Part shown: positions 40,771 to 52,493 of the stretch, one piece after another | How the letters are laid out: every line of letters starts with the position of its first letter | Numbering within the stretch: position 1 is the first letter of the stretch | DNA from: Isosphaeraceae bacterium | GTDB lineage: Bacteria; Planctomycetota; Planctomycetia; Isosphaerales; Isosphaeraceae | Direction of reading: 5' to 3' | Assembly: GCA_026004735.1 (NCBI GenBank) | Contig: BPJS01000001.1 | Location: 186,001-250,000, forward strand | Length of the DNA: 64,000 nucleotides | Position numbers and translations under genes: made by a program | Notes under the pieces: generated by a model | Databases searched by the model: none | The model's input: only the letters and a program-made list of their open reading frames with translations | Told to the model about the DNA's origin: nothing

Positions 40771-41991
40771 TCATTGCAAGGCCGAGGCCCCCCGTTGGAA
40801 GCCCGGAGCACCCGCCGCGTCCGACCCGTCGAGCCAGGCTCCCTGATCATGCCTCCGCCGCACGATCTCAATCACCCGCCGCGCCGCCTCGTCGATCTCC
40901 GCCTCCGTGGTCGTCGCGCTGAGGCTGAACCGGATCGACCCCCGCGCCAGTGCCTCCGGCACGCCCATCGCCAGCAGCGTCGGCGACGGCGCCGTGCTCC
41001 CGCTCGCACACGCCGAGCCTAGCGACACACACACCCCCGCCAGATCGAGCTGCATCAGCAACGCATTGGCGTCCACGCCCACAAATCCTACGTGCAGGGT
41101 CTGCGGCAGCCGCTGCTCCTCGGCCACCGGCCCATGACGGACCACGGCCTCGCCCAGCTCCGCGCGCAAGGCCGATTCGAGCCGGTCGCGCAGCCGCCGC
41201 CACCGCGCCGTCCGCGCCTCGCGCTCGGCTTCCCACCGCGCCAACGCCGTCGCCATCCCCACCGCCAACGCCACCGCCGGCGTCCCCGGCCGGATGCCCC
41301 GCTGCTGGCCCCCCCCAAACAGACGCGGCGCCAACCGCACCCCGCGCCGCACCAGCAACACACCCACCCCCGCCGGCCCGTGCAGCTTGTGCGCCCCGGC
41401 CGCCAGCGTCGCCACACCCAGCCCATGAAAATCGACCGCAACCCGGCCCACCGCCTGCACCGCGTCCGTGTGAACTGCCACACCCCGCGCCGCCGCTTCC
41501 GCCGCCAGCTCACCAACTGGCTGCAACGCCCCGGTCTCATTGTGGGCCAGCATCAGCGTCGCCAGCCTCGTTTCCGGACCCAACGCCCCAACCATCGCCG
41601 CGACATCCGCCCGCCCATCCGCCCCGATCGGCACCCGCTCCACCACCCACCCCCGAGCCGCCAGCGCCCCCAGCGGCTCCCCCACCGCCGGATGCTCGAG
41701 CACCGTCGCCACGATCCGCCCAGGCCGACCCTCGCCCGCCAACCCAAACAACGCCAGATTGTTCGCCTCTGTTCCCCCTGATGTGAACACCACTTCATCT
41801 CCATGCGCTCCCAAAACCCGCGCCACCGTCTCCCGCGCATGCTCCCACGCCCGCCGCGCCGCCCGCCCTAACCCATGCCGACTCTCCGGATTACCCCCCG
41901 CCAGCCAGTACGGCCGCATCGCCTCCAGCACCTCGGGATCCAAACCCGTCGTCGCGTTCGCATCCAGATCAATCCGCTCCCGCACCGCCAA
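40771..41991 (-). CDS. Cysteine desulfurase (NifS/IscS-like)
   Basis: Encodes 406 residues. Fold-type I PLP enzyme features: IDLDANATTGLDPEVLEAM at the start, VVFTSGGTEANNLALFG, TLMLAHNETGALQPVGEL, VHTDAVQAVGRV, the PLP lysine in AGAHKLHGPAGVG, and the catalytic cysteine loop GSACASGSTAPSPTLLAMG. It removes sulfur from L-cysteine as persulfide for Fe-S cluster or tRNA thiolation. The short active loop with S-A-C-A-S-G-S is the NifS/IscS type. No iscU or other Fe-S assembly gene is adjacent. The N-terminal residues are standard, so the start is likely correct. Confidence 0.95.
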   Translation of the reverse strand: MAVRERIDLDANATTGLDPEVLEAMRPYWLAGGNPESRHGLGRAARRAWEHARETVARVLGAHGDEVVFTSGGTEANNLALFGLAGEGRPGRIVATVLEHPAVGEPLGALAARGWVVERVPIGADGRADVAAMVGALGPETRLATLMLAHNETGALQPVGELAAEAAARGVAVHTDAVQAVGRVAVDFHGLGVATLAAGAHKLHGPAGVGVLLVRRGVRLAPRLFGGGQQRGIRPGTPAVALAVGMATALARWEAEREARTARWRRLRDRLESALRAELGEAVVRHGPVAEEQRLPQTLHVGFVGVDANALLMQLDLAGVCVSLGSACASGSTAPSPTLLAMGVPEALARGSIRFSLSATTTEAEIDEAARRVIEIVRRRHDQGAWLDGSDAAGAPGFQRGASALQ

Positions 41992-42079
41992 TCTCCTCCC
42001 CAGGCCCTACTCCAACGCCCAGCCCCCCCTCTCGCTCCATTCTCTCACCGGCCACCAGGGCGCCCCCCCAAAAAGAACC

Positions 42080-42296
42080 TCACCCCAACGCTCGCATCGT
42101 CAGCAATAACCCCACCAGAAACACCGGAATCCCCAAGACCATCAGACTCCCCGCCAACAGCGCCACCCCCGACCACCATCAACCCAAAACCCACCACCAG
42201 CCCCAGCGCACGCCCAATCACCGCCACCGTCCAGCCCACCAGCCGAAACGGCAACAAAACCAGCCACCCCACCCAGTCCACCAGTCGAAGCAACAT
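42080..42296 (-). pseudogene. Small two-helix membrane protein, frameshifted at a G-run
   Basis: From ATG 42296 the frame gives LLRLVDWVGWLVLLPFRLVG then WTVAVIGRALGLVVGFGLMV, a membrane-helix-rich start. At the G5 run (plus-strand C5, 42166-42170) the frame turns into Gly/Ser-rich nonsense. Removing one G restores VALLAGSLMVLGIPVFLVGL, LLTMRALG and a stop at 42080, giving a 71-residue protein with two or three helices. Either the gene is broken by a one-base insertion or the base call is wrong. No family assigned. Confidence 0.6.
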
Positions 42297-42468
42297 CCCC
42301 CCCATCTTCGGTTCCACCACGCCCCCCGACAACGCCCTCCCCCGCTCCCCCACCCCAGACTGACCTTGCCCGCCATCCGCCTCTCGGTTTCAATCCCAAA
42401 CCTGCCAGAGTTCTTCAATCACGACCACCCGCTCTTGGACCACCGCCGGCCCGGGAGGCCCCCACACC

Positions 42469-43189
42469 ATGCGCAAGGCCCTGTTGGTCCTGGCCATGAT
42501 CGCCGCCTCATTCGCCGGCGGCGCCGCCGTTAACGGCCCGGGCCTGGCCATCCTCCGCGACTCCCTCGGACTCTCCGCCCCACGCATCGACGGCGACCCC
42601 TTCGACCCAGCCCACGCCCCCCCCGACTCCCTCGACCCGACTCGGCCCGCCGCCCACGACCCACCCATCCGCCCAGCTTCCCCCCCACCCCAGCCCTCAA
42701 CCCCACACCCGCCCGCCTCCGAGGCCTCCTCCTCCGACCCAGGGCCTTCCCTCGCCCCCCCCCACGCCAACTCCCCCCAGTTCCCCCTCCCACGGCTGGG
42801 GCGACGCCCCAGGCTCCCCACCCGCACGACCGGCCACCTCACGCGACCCCTTAATCCACCGCACCCAATCCCCCCAACCTCCCAGCCCACCCAGCCCAGA
42901 ACCAAACCCCACCGACTCCGCCCCGCCCTTGCTCGAACCACCCGACGAACCCGCTCGCTGGGCCGACCTTGTCGCCCGCATGAAAGCCTTCAACGTCACC
43001 CGCTACTGGGTCGAAGGACCACCCGACGGCCCCATCACCTTCCGCTGCGCGATCCCCCTGGCCGGCGGCAACGCCGTCACCCACCACTTCGAGGCCCAGG
43101 GTGCCGACCTGGCCGACGCCGCCGACGCCGCCCTCAACCGCATCGCCCTCTGGCGCGCCTCCGAGCCAGCCGAGCCACCCCAAAAATAA
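42469..43189 (+). pseudogene. Exported Pro-rich protein, frameshifted at a C9 run
   Basis: The first frame encodes a signal peptide (ALLVLAMIAASFAGGAAVNG) and a Pro/Ser/Ala-rich linker. In the +1 frame from the C9 run at 42755-42763 onward the sequence becomes protein-like (SHGWGDAPGSPP) and ends in a compact domain: ARWADLVARMKAFNVTRYWV, EGPPDGPITFRCAIPLAGGN, AVTHHFEAQGADLADAADAA, stop at 43189. With one C removed the product would be ~239 residues: signal, disordered linker and C-terminal alpha/beta domain. No family assigned. As with the gene at 42080, a homopolymer error or a phase-variable tract is possible. Confidence 0.6.
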
Positions 43190-43312
43190 CCCGCCAACCC
43201 GACGCCCGACCGCCACCAGCCCCAGCCAACATTCCCCCACGCCCGGCCACGTCACGCCCGCGCCAGGCCCATTCCGCCCCACGCCCCCGACGACGACGCA
43301 AACGCAGACGCC

Positions 43313-46300
43313 TTACGACAGCAAGAACTCCAGATCGTCCCGCGTCAGCGACTGGATCACCCGGTTGTCCGCGTTCAGAATCGCGTCGGCCAGATCCCGC
43401 TTCTTCTGCTGCAAATCCAGGATCTTCTGCTCGACCGTATCCCGCGCGATCAGGCGATACGCAAACACCGTGTTCCGCTGCCCAATCCGATGCGACCGGT
43501 CGATCGCCTGCGCCTCGACCGCCGGATTCCACCACGGATCAAGCAGATAAACATATTCCGCTGCCGTCAGGTTCAACCCCAATCCCCCCGCCTTCAAGCT
43601 GATCAAAAACAGCCGGCAGTCGGGATCGTTCTGGAACCGCTCGACCCGTGCCTGCCGGTCCCGGGTCCGACCGTCCAGATACTCGTAGGGAATCTTCTCC
43701 TCGTCCAGCCGCTGCCGCACAATCGCCAAAAAGCTCGTAAACTGGCTGAAGACCAGCGCCTTGTGACCTTCGTCGACCACCTCGGCCAGCGTCGGCAACA
43801 GCATGTCCAGCTTCGCCGACGGTTCGCCCACCCGCGCCGGGTCGATCAGCCCCGGATGACAGGCCGCCTGCCGTAGCCGCAGCAAGGCTTCGAGCACCTC
43901 GATCTTCGACGTCCGCAGCTCCTCGGCATCCTTGCGCAGCAGCGTCGTCCGATAGTGCGCCAACAGCTCGTCGTACAGCTTGCGCTGCGGCGGCTCAAAG
44001 TCGCAGTACAACGTCTGCTCAATCTTGTCGGGCAGATCCTTGACGACTTGCTGCTTCGTCCGCCGCAAGATAAACGGCCGCAACGCCCGCGCCAAAAGCG
44101 CCCGCGCCTGCTCGTCCTGACCGCTCGAACCGGCGCTGGCCCGCTTGAACACCCCCGCCGTGCCCAACATCCCCGGATTGAGAAACTCGAAAATGCTCCA
44201 CAACTCGCCCAGATGATTCTCGATCGGCGTCCCCGACATCGCCAGCCGATGCCGGGCCTTCAACAGCCGCGCCGCCTTCGCACTCTGGCTGTCCGCATTC
44301 TTGATCGCCTGCGCCTCGTCCAAAATCGCATAGTCAAACTCAATCTGACACAGTTCGGCAATGTCCGAACGCATCGTCCCATACGTCGTCACGATCACGT
44401 CGTACCGCCCAAACTCCTCCCGCAGGCCATGACGGTTCGCCCCCGTATACTCCAACACCTTCAGCCGCGGCGTAAATCGCGCCGCCTCCTGCATCCAGTT
44501 GAACACCAGCGACCGCGGCACCACCACCAGACTCGGACCCTTCAACTGCCGACGCGACCGCAACCGCTGCAAGAACGCCAACACCTGGATCGTCTTCCCC
44601 AGACCCATGTCGTCGGCCAGAATCCCCCCAAACCCAAACCGCCGCAAATACTCCAGCCAACCTAGCCCTTCCCGCTGATACGGTCGCAACTCCCCCTGGA
44701 AGCCCGGCGGCGCATCCAGCGGCTCAATCCCCTCAAACGCCCGCAACTCCTCCCGGACCTTCGCAAACCCCGCATCGGCCGACGCCCCCGGCTGCGCCGC
44801 CAGCAGACTGTCCAGCAGCCCCGCCTGATTCCGCGCAAACCGCAGCCGACCCTCCTCCGTCGCCGTCCCCAGATCCGCCAACAACCCATACTTGCGCAAC
44901 CACTCGTCCGGCAAGATCCCGATCGAACCATCCCCCAACGCAATCGACGTCTCACCCCGCCGCGCCGCCTCCAACAGCTCCGGCAACGCCACATCCTGCG
45001 ACCCAAACGACACACGACCATCCAGCTCAAACCAGTCCATCCCGCTGGTCACGCTCAGCTTGAAGTCCGAGGCCGGTCGATGCAAAATCCCGTCCGCCTC
45101 CACCCGCCAGCCCGATCCGACCAGCTCCCGCGTCACCTGCGGCACACGCTTCGGCGAAATCTCCATCGTCCCCGGATCAAACCGGTAATCCTGGATCCGC
45201 CGAAAACCGAGCTCCTCCAGCCGCTCCCGCGCCGCCGCCTCGGCCCGCACATCCCGCCGAATCACACGCCGCCGCGCCGTCTGAACCGCCATCCGCCCCA
45301 CCGGAAACGACGCCACCTTCGCCCCGTCATAATCAAACTCCAACTCCGCGATCAGCATGTCCGTCCCACGCGCCTGCATCGGCGCCCGAATCGACAGACA
45401 CGGAACCGGCGGCAGGTCCACCTCCTCCAGCTCCAACCCCTCAACCAGCTCCGTCGGCGGCACCCGCGACTCGCCCAAAATACGGCCCAACATCGCATCC
45501 TGCTGCGACTCCGACAACGCCATCTCCTTCTCATGACGCAGCCGCAGCATCCAGGCGTACACCCCCCCATCATCAAACCGCGCCGCCCGGCCCACCCCCA
45601 AAATCACCAGCCCCGGCAACAACACCAGCGGCTCCGCCAGATCCATCCGCTCCTCATCCCGACGCAACGCCCCCCGCCACGTCCACCGCCGCGCCGCCGG
45701 ATCCGCATTCTTCACATCAATCACAAACCGCCACGGCCGACCATCATCCCACCGCAACGCCGGCGGGTTCATCTCATCCTCGGTCCGCCGCAGCCGACAC
45801 CGACCCGTCCGGCACAACCGCTCCACCAGACTCGCCTGCACCTCCGGCCGCAACACATACCGCTTCGCCGGCATCCCCGGACGCGGCCCCACCGGACGCG
45901 CACCCACCCCAGCGCCCCCCGACACCCCCGCTCCGGCCTGTTCCCCCGGCTCCACCCCAGCATCGGCCCGGCCCTCATCCAACAACGCCAGCAACAGCCG
46001 ATCCTCCGGATCAAACCGCCACGGCCCGCTCCGCTGCGGCTGCCACCGCTTCTTCTTCCCCCCCTTCAACCGATCCCCACCTGCTCGCCGCGGCACCCGC
46101 CGCGCCAACACCACCACCACCTGATTGGCCGCCAGCGTCGCCTGCGCATCCACCACATACAGCAGCGTCGACTTCGGCTTCAAATCCACCCATTTGCCCG
46201 CCGGCTTGCCCCCGGTCGGGTGACCCCCATACCCACGCCCCGGAAGCCCCGGGCCCACCCCAGGCCGCACCGGCCCCCCCGCAGGCCCATAACCCACACC

Positions 46301-47158
46301 ACCACCGCCATACCCCGGACCCGCCCCCACAACCCCATTGCCCCCGTAACCGCCTCCCGGCCCCCCATAGCCCGGCCGTCCCGGCACATACCCCCGACCC
46401 CGCGGGCCTGCCGGCGGCCGACCACGCCCCTTCGGACCCCGCGGAACCATCCCCCGACCATCCCCATACCGATCCGACTCCCCCGCCCGCTCCCCCTCCG
46501 AACCACGCTCCCCCAACGGCGGCAAACCCAACATCTCCCGAATCTCATCCGGCGTAATCGTCCCCTGGCCCGGCAACGGCTCATCCTTCATCGACCGCTC
46601 CGCCACCGACCCCGCTCCCCCACCCACACCCTCTCCACCTCCAGCCCTCACCGACCCAGGCTTCGACCACTCCGAAGCCTCTTCCGAACCCCCAGAACCT
46701 TCCGACCCCTCCTCCAACCCATACCCAAACATCGACGGATCACGCCGCGGACGCTCCGGCACCCCCCGGACCTCCGGCACCCCACCACCCCCAACACCAC
46801 CCCCCGCCGCGCGCATCCGCTCCTCCGGCGTCCAATACCGCACATCCGGAACCAGACGCACCGGCCGCATCGGCGCCACCGCCAGCAAACCCCGCGCATC
46901 AGCCGCGAGCACCGTCGCCCAAATATGCTTGCACGGCTCCCCAGACGGCCCAAAAAACGGACACGTACACGACGCGTGCAACTGCGACTGACGCAGCCGC
47001 AGCCGCACCTTGTACGGCTCCGTGCCCCGCACCTTGGCCACCACCACCTCGCCCGGCCGGGCCGACGTGATCGCAACCTTCCCCTTCTCAAAATACGCCT
47101 GGCCGCGGGCTCGTACACCCTCGGCAAAATCCCGCGCAACTCTCTGGGCAATCCCCAT
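43313..47158 (-). CDS. SWIM zinc-finger SNF2/RapA-type helicase
   Basis: Encodes 1281 residues from ATG 47158 (another ATG precedes it by one codon). Near residue 64 is a SWIM finger, ASCTCPFFGPSGEPCKHIWA. A long low-complexity region follows, with a Gly/Tyr/Pro-rich tract around residues 240-300. The bacterial SNF2 N-terminal region leads to the ATPase: FGGILADDMGLGKTIQVLAF (Walker A), YAILDEAQAIKN (Walker B, DEAQ), ALVFSQFTSF and IDRSHRIGQRNTVFAYRLIA (motifs V-VI). The family remodels protein-DNA or RNA polymerase complexes using ATP. It is a single gene. The Gly-rich tract is unusual and may be disordered. Confidence 0.95.
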   Translation of the reverse strand: MGIAQRVARDFAEGVRARGQAYFEKGKVAITSARPGEVVVAKVRGTEPYKVRLRLRQSQLHASCTCPFFGPSGEPCKHIWATVLAADARGLLAVAPMRPVRLVPDVRYWTPEERMRAAGGGVGGGGVPEVRGVPERPRRDPSMFGYGLEEGSEGSGGSEEASEWSKPGSVRAGGGEGVGGGAGSVAERSMKDEPLPGQGTITPDEIREMLGLPPLGERGSEGERAGESDRYGDGRGMVPRGPKGRGRPPAGPRGRGYVPGRPGYGGPGGGYGGNGVVGAGPGYGGGGVGYGPAGGPVRPGVGPGLPGRGYGGHPTGGKPAGKWVDLKPKSTLLYVVDAQATLAANQVVVVLARRVPRRAGGDRLKGGKKKRWQPQRSGPWRFDPEDRLLLALLDEGRADAGVEPGEQAGAGVSGGAGVGARPVGPRPGMPAKRYVLRPEVQASLVERLCRTGRCRLRRTEDEMNPPALRWDDGRPWRFVIDVKNADPAARRWTWRGALRRDEERMDLAEPLVLLPGLVILGVGRAARFDDGGVYAWMLRLRHEKEMALSESQQDAMLGRILGESRVPPTELVEGLELEEVDLPPVPCLSIRAPMQARGTDMLIAELEFDYDGAKVASFPVGRMAVQTARRRVIRRDVRAEAAARERLEELGFRRIQDYRFDPGTMEISPKRVPQVTRELVGSGWRVEADGILHRPASDFKLSVTSGMDWFELDGRVSFGSQDVALPELLEAARRGETSIALGDGSIGILPDEWLRKYGLLADLGTATEEGRLRFARNQAGLLDSLLAAQPGASADAGFAKVREELRAFEGIEPLDAPPGFQGELRPYQREGLGWLEYLRRFGFGGILADDMGLGKTIQVLAFLQRLRSRRQLKGPSLVVVPRSLVFNWMQEAARFTPRLKVLEYTGANRHGLREEFGRYDVIVTTYGTMRSDIAELCQIEFDYAILDEAQAIKNADSQSAKAARLLKARHRLAMSGTPIENHLGELWSIFEFLNPGMLGTAGVFKRASAGSSGQDEQARALLARALRPFILRRTKQQVVKDLPDKIEQTLYCDFEPPQRKLYDELLAHYRTTLLRKDAEELRTSKIEVLEALLRLRQAACHPGLIDPARVGEPSAKLDMLLPTLAEVVDEGHKALVFSQFTSFLAIVRQRLDEEKIPYEYLDGRTRDRQARVERFQNDPDCRLFLISLKAGGLGLNLTAAEYVYLLDPWWNPAVEAQAIDRSHRIGQRNTVFAYRLIARDTVEQKILDLQQKKRDLADAILNADNRVIQSLTRDDLEFLLS

Positions 47159-47161
47159 CAT

Positions 47162-47735
47162 GACATCCCAACAGCCCGGTCTCGCCACCCCCACACCCGC
47201 CACCCGGCCGGTGCAAAGGCCGCAATCTCCGGCGCTTCAACCTCTCAATGCAGGCCGTTCACTCGGTCGGCCCCATGACCGGCCTCAATCCCTACCTGTG
47301 CCGTAATATGTTCATATGTCCGACATCCAAGGGGCCTTCGCCCGGCACCAATCTCTCTGGCCCGAACCACTCGCCACCTTGGTAGATTCTCTCGCCCACG
47401 ACCCGGGCCGCTTCTGTCCGCGCCCGAGTCGGTAACTCAACCTGCGCCGCTCTTCAAACCCTCTTCAAAAGCGGACGGAAAACCCGTCAATCGCCCAGGC
47501 GGACTCCCACGACCCGGTCCAACCCGCGGTACGCCCGCCTCTCTCATCCTAGGCCACACCACACTGGCGGCCCAATCCATGCGAGGCCACCTCCGGACGA
47601 CCCATCCGAGGCCCCGCACTTTCCCCGATCATACTCCAGCCTCCCGCAAAACGGAATCACTTTCCGGCAAAATCAACAACCCGCGATCTCCACCCCTCCC
47701 CATCCTCCAACTTCCACCCTCCAGGTCGCCGCCGT
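47162..47735. other. Intergenic region between SNF2 gene and gyrB
   Basis: About 570 bp without a convincing gene. It holds the AT-rich palindrome ATATG-TT-CATAT (47306-47317) and, overlapping it, a weak minus-strand promoter candidate. No RNA gene was recognised. Confidence 0.4.
47303..47330 (-). promoter_or_regulatory. Possible promoter of the SNF2 gene
   Basis: On the minus strand TTGGAT (47330-47325) and TATTAC (47308-47303) are 16 bp apart, ~145 bp before the ATG. The palindrome ATATGAACATAT overlaps the spacer and could be an operator. Confidence 0.25.
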
Positions 47736-50276
<2,541 letters not shown>

Positions 50277-50618
50277 TCACCCCAATCCCCCCTCTACCAC
50301 CCCCACCCGAAACCGAATGTCCACAATCCGCACCTCCGGCAACGCCTGCCGCATCCCCGCCAACAACGCAGGCTTCCGAAACGCTGCCAGTTCCTGCAGC
50401 AACACCGGATGCGCCACCAAAACCGTCAGCACTCCGTGCCTCAGCCCGGCCACCCGCGTCTGCCGATCCGCCGGCGATCCCACCACCCCCGCCCAGGCCG
50501 ACTCCAGCTCGCCCACAGCGCGCAGCCGGTTCAGCCCCCGCACAGCGAACAACTCGCTCAGCAGCTCCCCAATCGCCTGCGGACCACCCCGACCCGGCCC
50601 GGCTCCCGAACCCCTCAT
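50277..50618 (-). CDS. dciA: DUF721/DciA-like protein
   Basis: Encodes 113 residues from ATG 50618, with GGAGG 7 nt upstream. After a Gly-rich start the DUF721 pattern is seen: IGELLSELFAVRGLNRLRA, ELESAWAGVVGSPADRQTRV, GLRHGVLTVLVAHPVLLQEL and LPEVRIVDIRFRVG. DciA is the replicative helicase operator in bacteria lacking DnaC/DnaI and is often encoded next to gyrB or recF, as here (90 bp upstream of gyrB). The domain alone is present without extensions, the minimal form. The symbol is given by family and context, not by experimental identity. Confidence 0.8.
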   Translation of the reverse strand: MRGSGAGPGRGGPQAIGELLSELFAVRGLNRLRAVGELESAWAGVVGSPADRQTRVAGLRHGVLTVLVAHPVLLQELAAFRKPALLAGMRQALPEVRIVDIRFRVGVVEGGLG

Positions 50619-50792
50619 CGGGAACCCTCCGCCGGCCTCTTCCAATAAGGTTCGTTCATCCCCCCATTCTACGCGCAACCGCTTGAAATCTCAAGCGATT
50701 TAGGCATCTTCGACTCCCCCTCCCAACCCACTTTCGCCCCCCACCTCCCACAGCCCCGTTCCTTAACCCCACCCGCTCCGCTTCCCGACACC

Positions 50793-51776
50793 TCACCGCC
50801 CCCCCACACCGTCCGCCGCCGCCACGCCCGCCCCACCCCCCAGCTCCGCCAACGCCCGCCCAATCGCCTCCGCCACCCCCATCGGCCGGATCGAAAACAC
50901 CTCCCGCGCCGCCGGATCACGCACCACCATCGGATTCCTCAACCCCTCGATCAAATGCCGCCCCACCTCATACCGCGCCGGCGTCACCACCGCCAGCCAC
51001 GCCGCCGAGAGCCGCGGCGTCAACACCGGCACCGTGACCAGCCACCGCCGCAATCCCCGCTGCCGCGCATACTCCCGAATCAAATCCCGATACGTCGTCA
51101 CCTCCGGCGTCCCTACCTCGAAAACCCGGCTCGGCCCCGCCGGCAACGCCAACGCCGCCACCAAATACGCCACCACATCAGCCACCGCGATCGGCTGCGT
51201 CGGCGTCGCCAACCACCGCGGACAGACCATCACCGGCAGCCGCTCCGTCAACGCCCTCAACAACTCAAACGACAAACTCCCCGCCCCGATCACCATCGAC
51301 GCCCGAAACTCAATCGTCTCCACCCCCGACCCCCGCAAAATCCTCCCCACCTCGTGCCGGCTCCGCAAATGCGCCGACAGCCGCGGATCCGACTCGTCCC
51401 CCAGCCCGCCCAAGTAAACAATCCGCCTCACCCCCGCCTCACGCGCCACCGCCCCAAAACACTCCGCCGCCTCCCGGTCCTCTTGCGCATAATCCCGCGA
51501 CCCGGCCATCCGGTGCACCAGGTAATACGCCGCCTCAACCCCACGCAACGCCCGCTCCAGCGAACACCAGTCCCGCACATCCCCACCCACCACCTCCACA
51601 CCCGGACCTACCCGACCCACCAACGCCGCCGGCCGACGCGCCAAACACCTCAACCTCACCCGACGCCCCGCCAACTCCCCCAACAACCGTCCTCCCACAT
51701 ACCCCGTCGCCCCCGTCACCAACACCAGCGGCCCCCCCTCCGCATCTCCCTTCACCATCGCCTCGCTCCCCGCCAC
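50793..51776 (-). CDS. Atypical SDR (NmrA/YbjT-like) NAD(P)-binding protein
   Basis: Encodes 327 residues. The cofactor loop is LVLVTGATGYVGGRLLGEL (G-x-x-G-x-x-G). It continues with VRLRCLARRPAALVGR, VEVVGGDVRDWCSLERAL, AAYYLVHRMAGSRDYAQED and RIVYLGGLGDESDPRLSAHL, a pattern found in YbjT-type proteins annotated as NAD(P)H-binding or epimerase-like. The classical Y-x-x-x-K catalytic pair is absent, so it may be a sensor or a non-canonical enzyme. The C-terminal region TPRLSAAWLAVVTPARYEVG is typical of the same subgroup. Divergently oriented from the DUF1990 gene. Confidence 0.88.
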   Translation of the reverse strand: MAGSEAMVKGDAEGGPLVLVTGATGYVGGRLLGELAGRRVRLRCLARRPAALVGRVGPGVEVVGGDVRDWCSLERALRGVEAAYYLVHRMAGSRDYAQEDREAAECFGAVAREAGVRRIVYLGGLGDESDPRLSAHLRSRHEVGRILRGSGVETIEFRASMVIGAGSLSFELLRALTERLPVMVCPRWLATPTQPIAVADVVAYLVAALALPAGPSRVFEVGTPEVTTYRDLIREYARQRGLRRWLVTVPVLTPRLSAAWLAVVTPARYEVGRHLIEGLRNPMVVRDPAAREVFSIRPMGVAEAIGRALAELGGGAGVAAADGVGGR

Positions 51777-51871
51777 CGCCGAGACCTCGGACCCACGCCC
51801 CCCCAGCGCCTACCATACCACCACCGTCCACCTGACCCCCAATCCACCCCAGACCCGCCCCAACACCACCC

Positions 51872-52447
51872 ATGGTCTCGATCCAGCGGCCCACCCCCCA
51901 CCAAATCCAGCAATTCCTCGCCAACCAGTCCCGCCTGGACCCAACCTACCCTCCCCCCAACCTCAACCCCCACTCCACCCCACCCGGCTACGTCGTCGAC
52001 CAATCCCGCACCCTCCTCGGCCACGGCCCCGAGACCTTCCTCCGCGCCCGCGCCGCCCTCGAACGCTGGGACCAGTTCCGCCTCGGTTGGGTCGAAACCT
52101 GGCCACCCAACCCCCCTCCCCACGAAGGCCAGGTCCTCGCCATCCTCGCCCACCTCTTCGGCCTCTGGTGGCTCAACGCCTGCCGCATCACCGCCGTCTT
52201 CGACCAGCCCGGTCCCCTGACCCGCTTCGGCCTCGCCTACACCACCCTCCCCGACCACGCCGGCTCCGGCCAGGAACGCTTCCTCCTCGACTGGGACCAG
52301 GCCACCAACACCGTCCACTTCGAAATCCAGGCCATCTCCCGACCCCAATGGCTCGTCGCCCGCCTCTTCTACCCCTACATGCGCCACCTCCAAAACCGCT
52401 TCCGCCGCGAAGCCACCGCCGCCCTCGCCCACGCCGTCCACTCCTGA
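51872..52447 (+). CDS. DUF1990 family protein
   Basis: Encodes 191 residues. The sequence shows the DUF1990 pattern: PTPHQIQQFLANQSRLDPTY, YVVDQSRTLLGHGPETFLRA, LERWDQFRLGWVETW, GLAYTTLPDHAGSGQERFLL and VHFEIQAISRPQWLVARLF. This family has no established biochemical role; members occur in plants and bacteria and are predicted to have a START/polyketide-cyclase-like fold. There is no signal peptide. It is divergent from the SDR gene 95 bp away and convergent with surE. Confidence 0.88.
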   Translation: MVSIQRPTPHQIQQFLANQSRLDPTYPPPNLNPHSTPPGYVVDQSRTLLGHGPETFLRARAALERWDQFRLGWVETWPPNPPPHEGQVLAILAHLFGLWWLNACRITAVFDQPGPLTRFGLAYTTLPDHAGSGQERFLLDWDQATNTVHFEIQAISRPQWLVARLFYPYMRHLQNRFRREATAALAHAVHS

Positions 52448-52493
52448 CGGCCAACCCCTCACCTCACCCCCTCGTCCCTGTGCCAACCCCTCC

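Noticed and set aside
45080..47278. A 732-codon plus-strand frame opposite the SNF2 gene
   Set aside because: Arg/Pro/His-rich shadow with no domain features; the minus strand carries a complete helicase.
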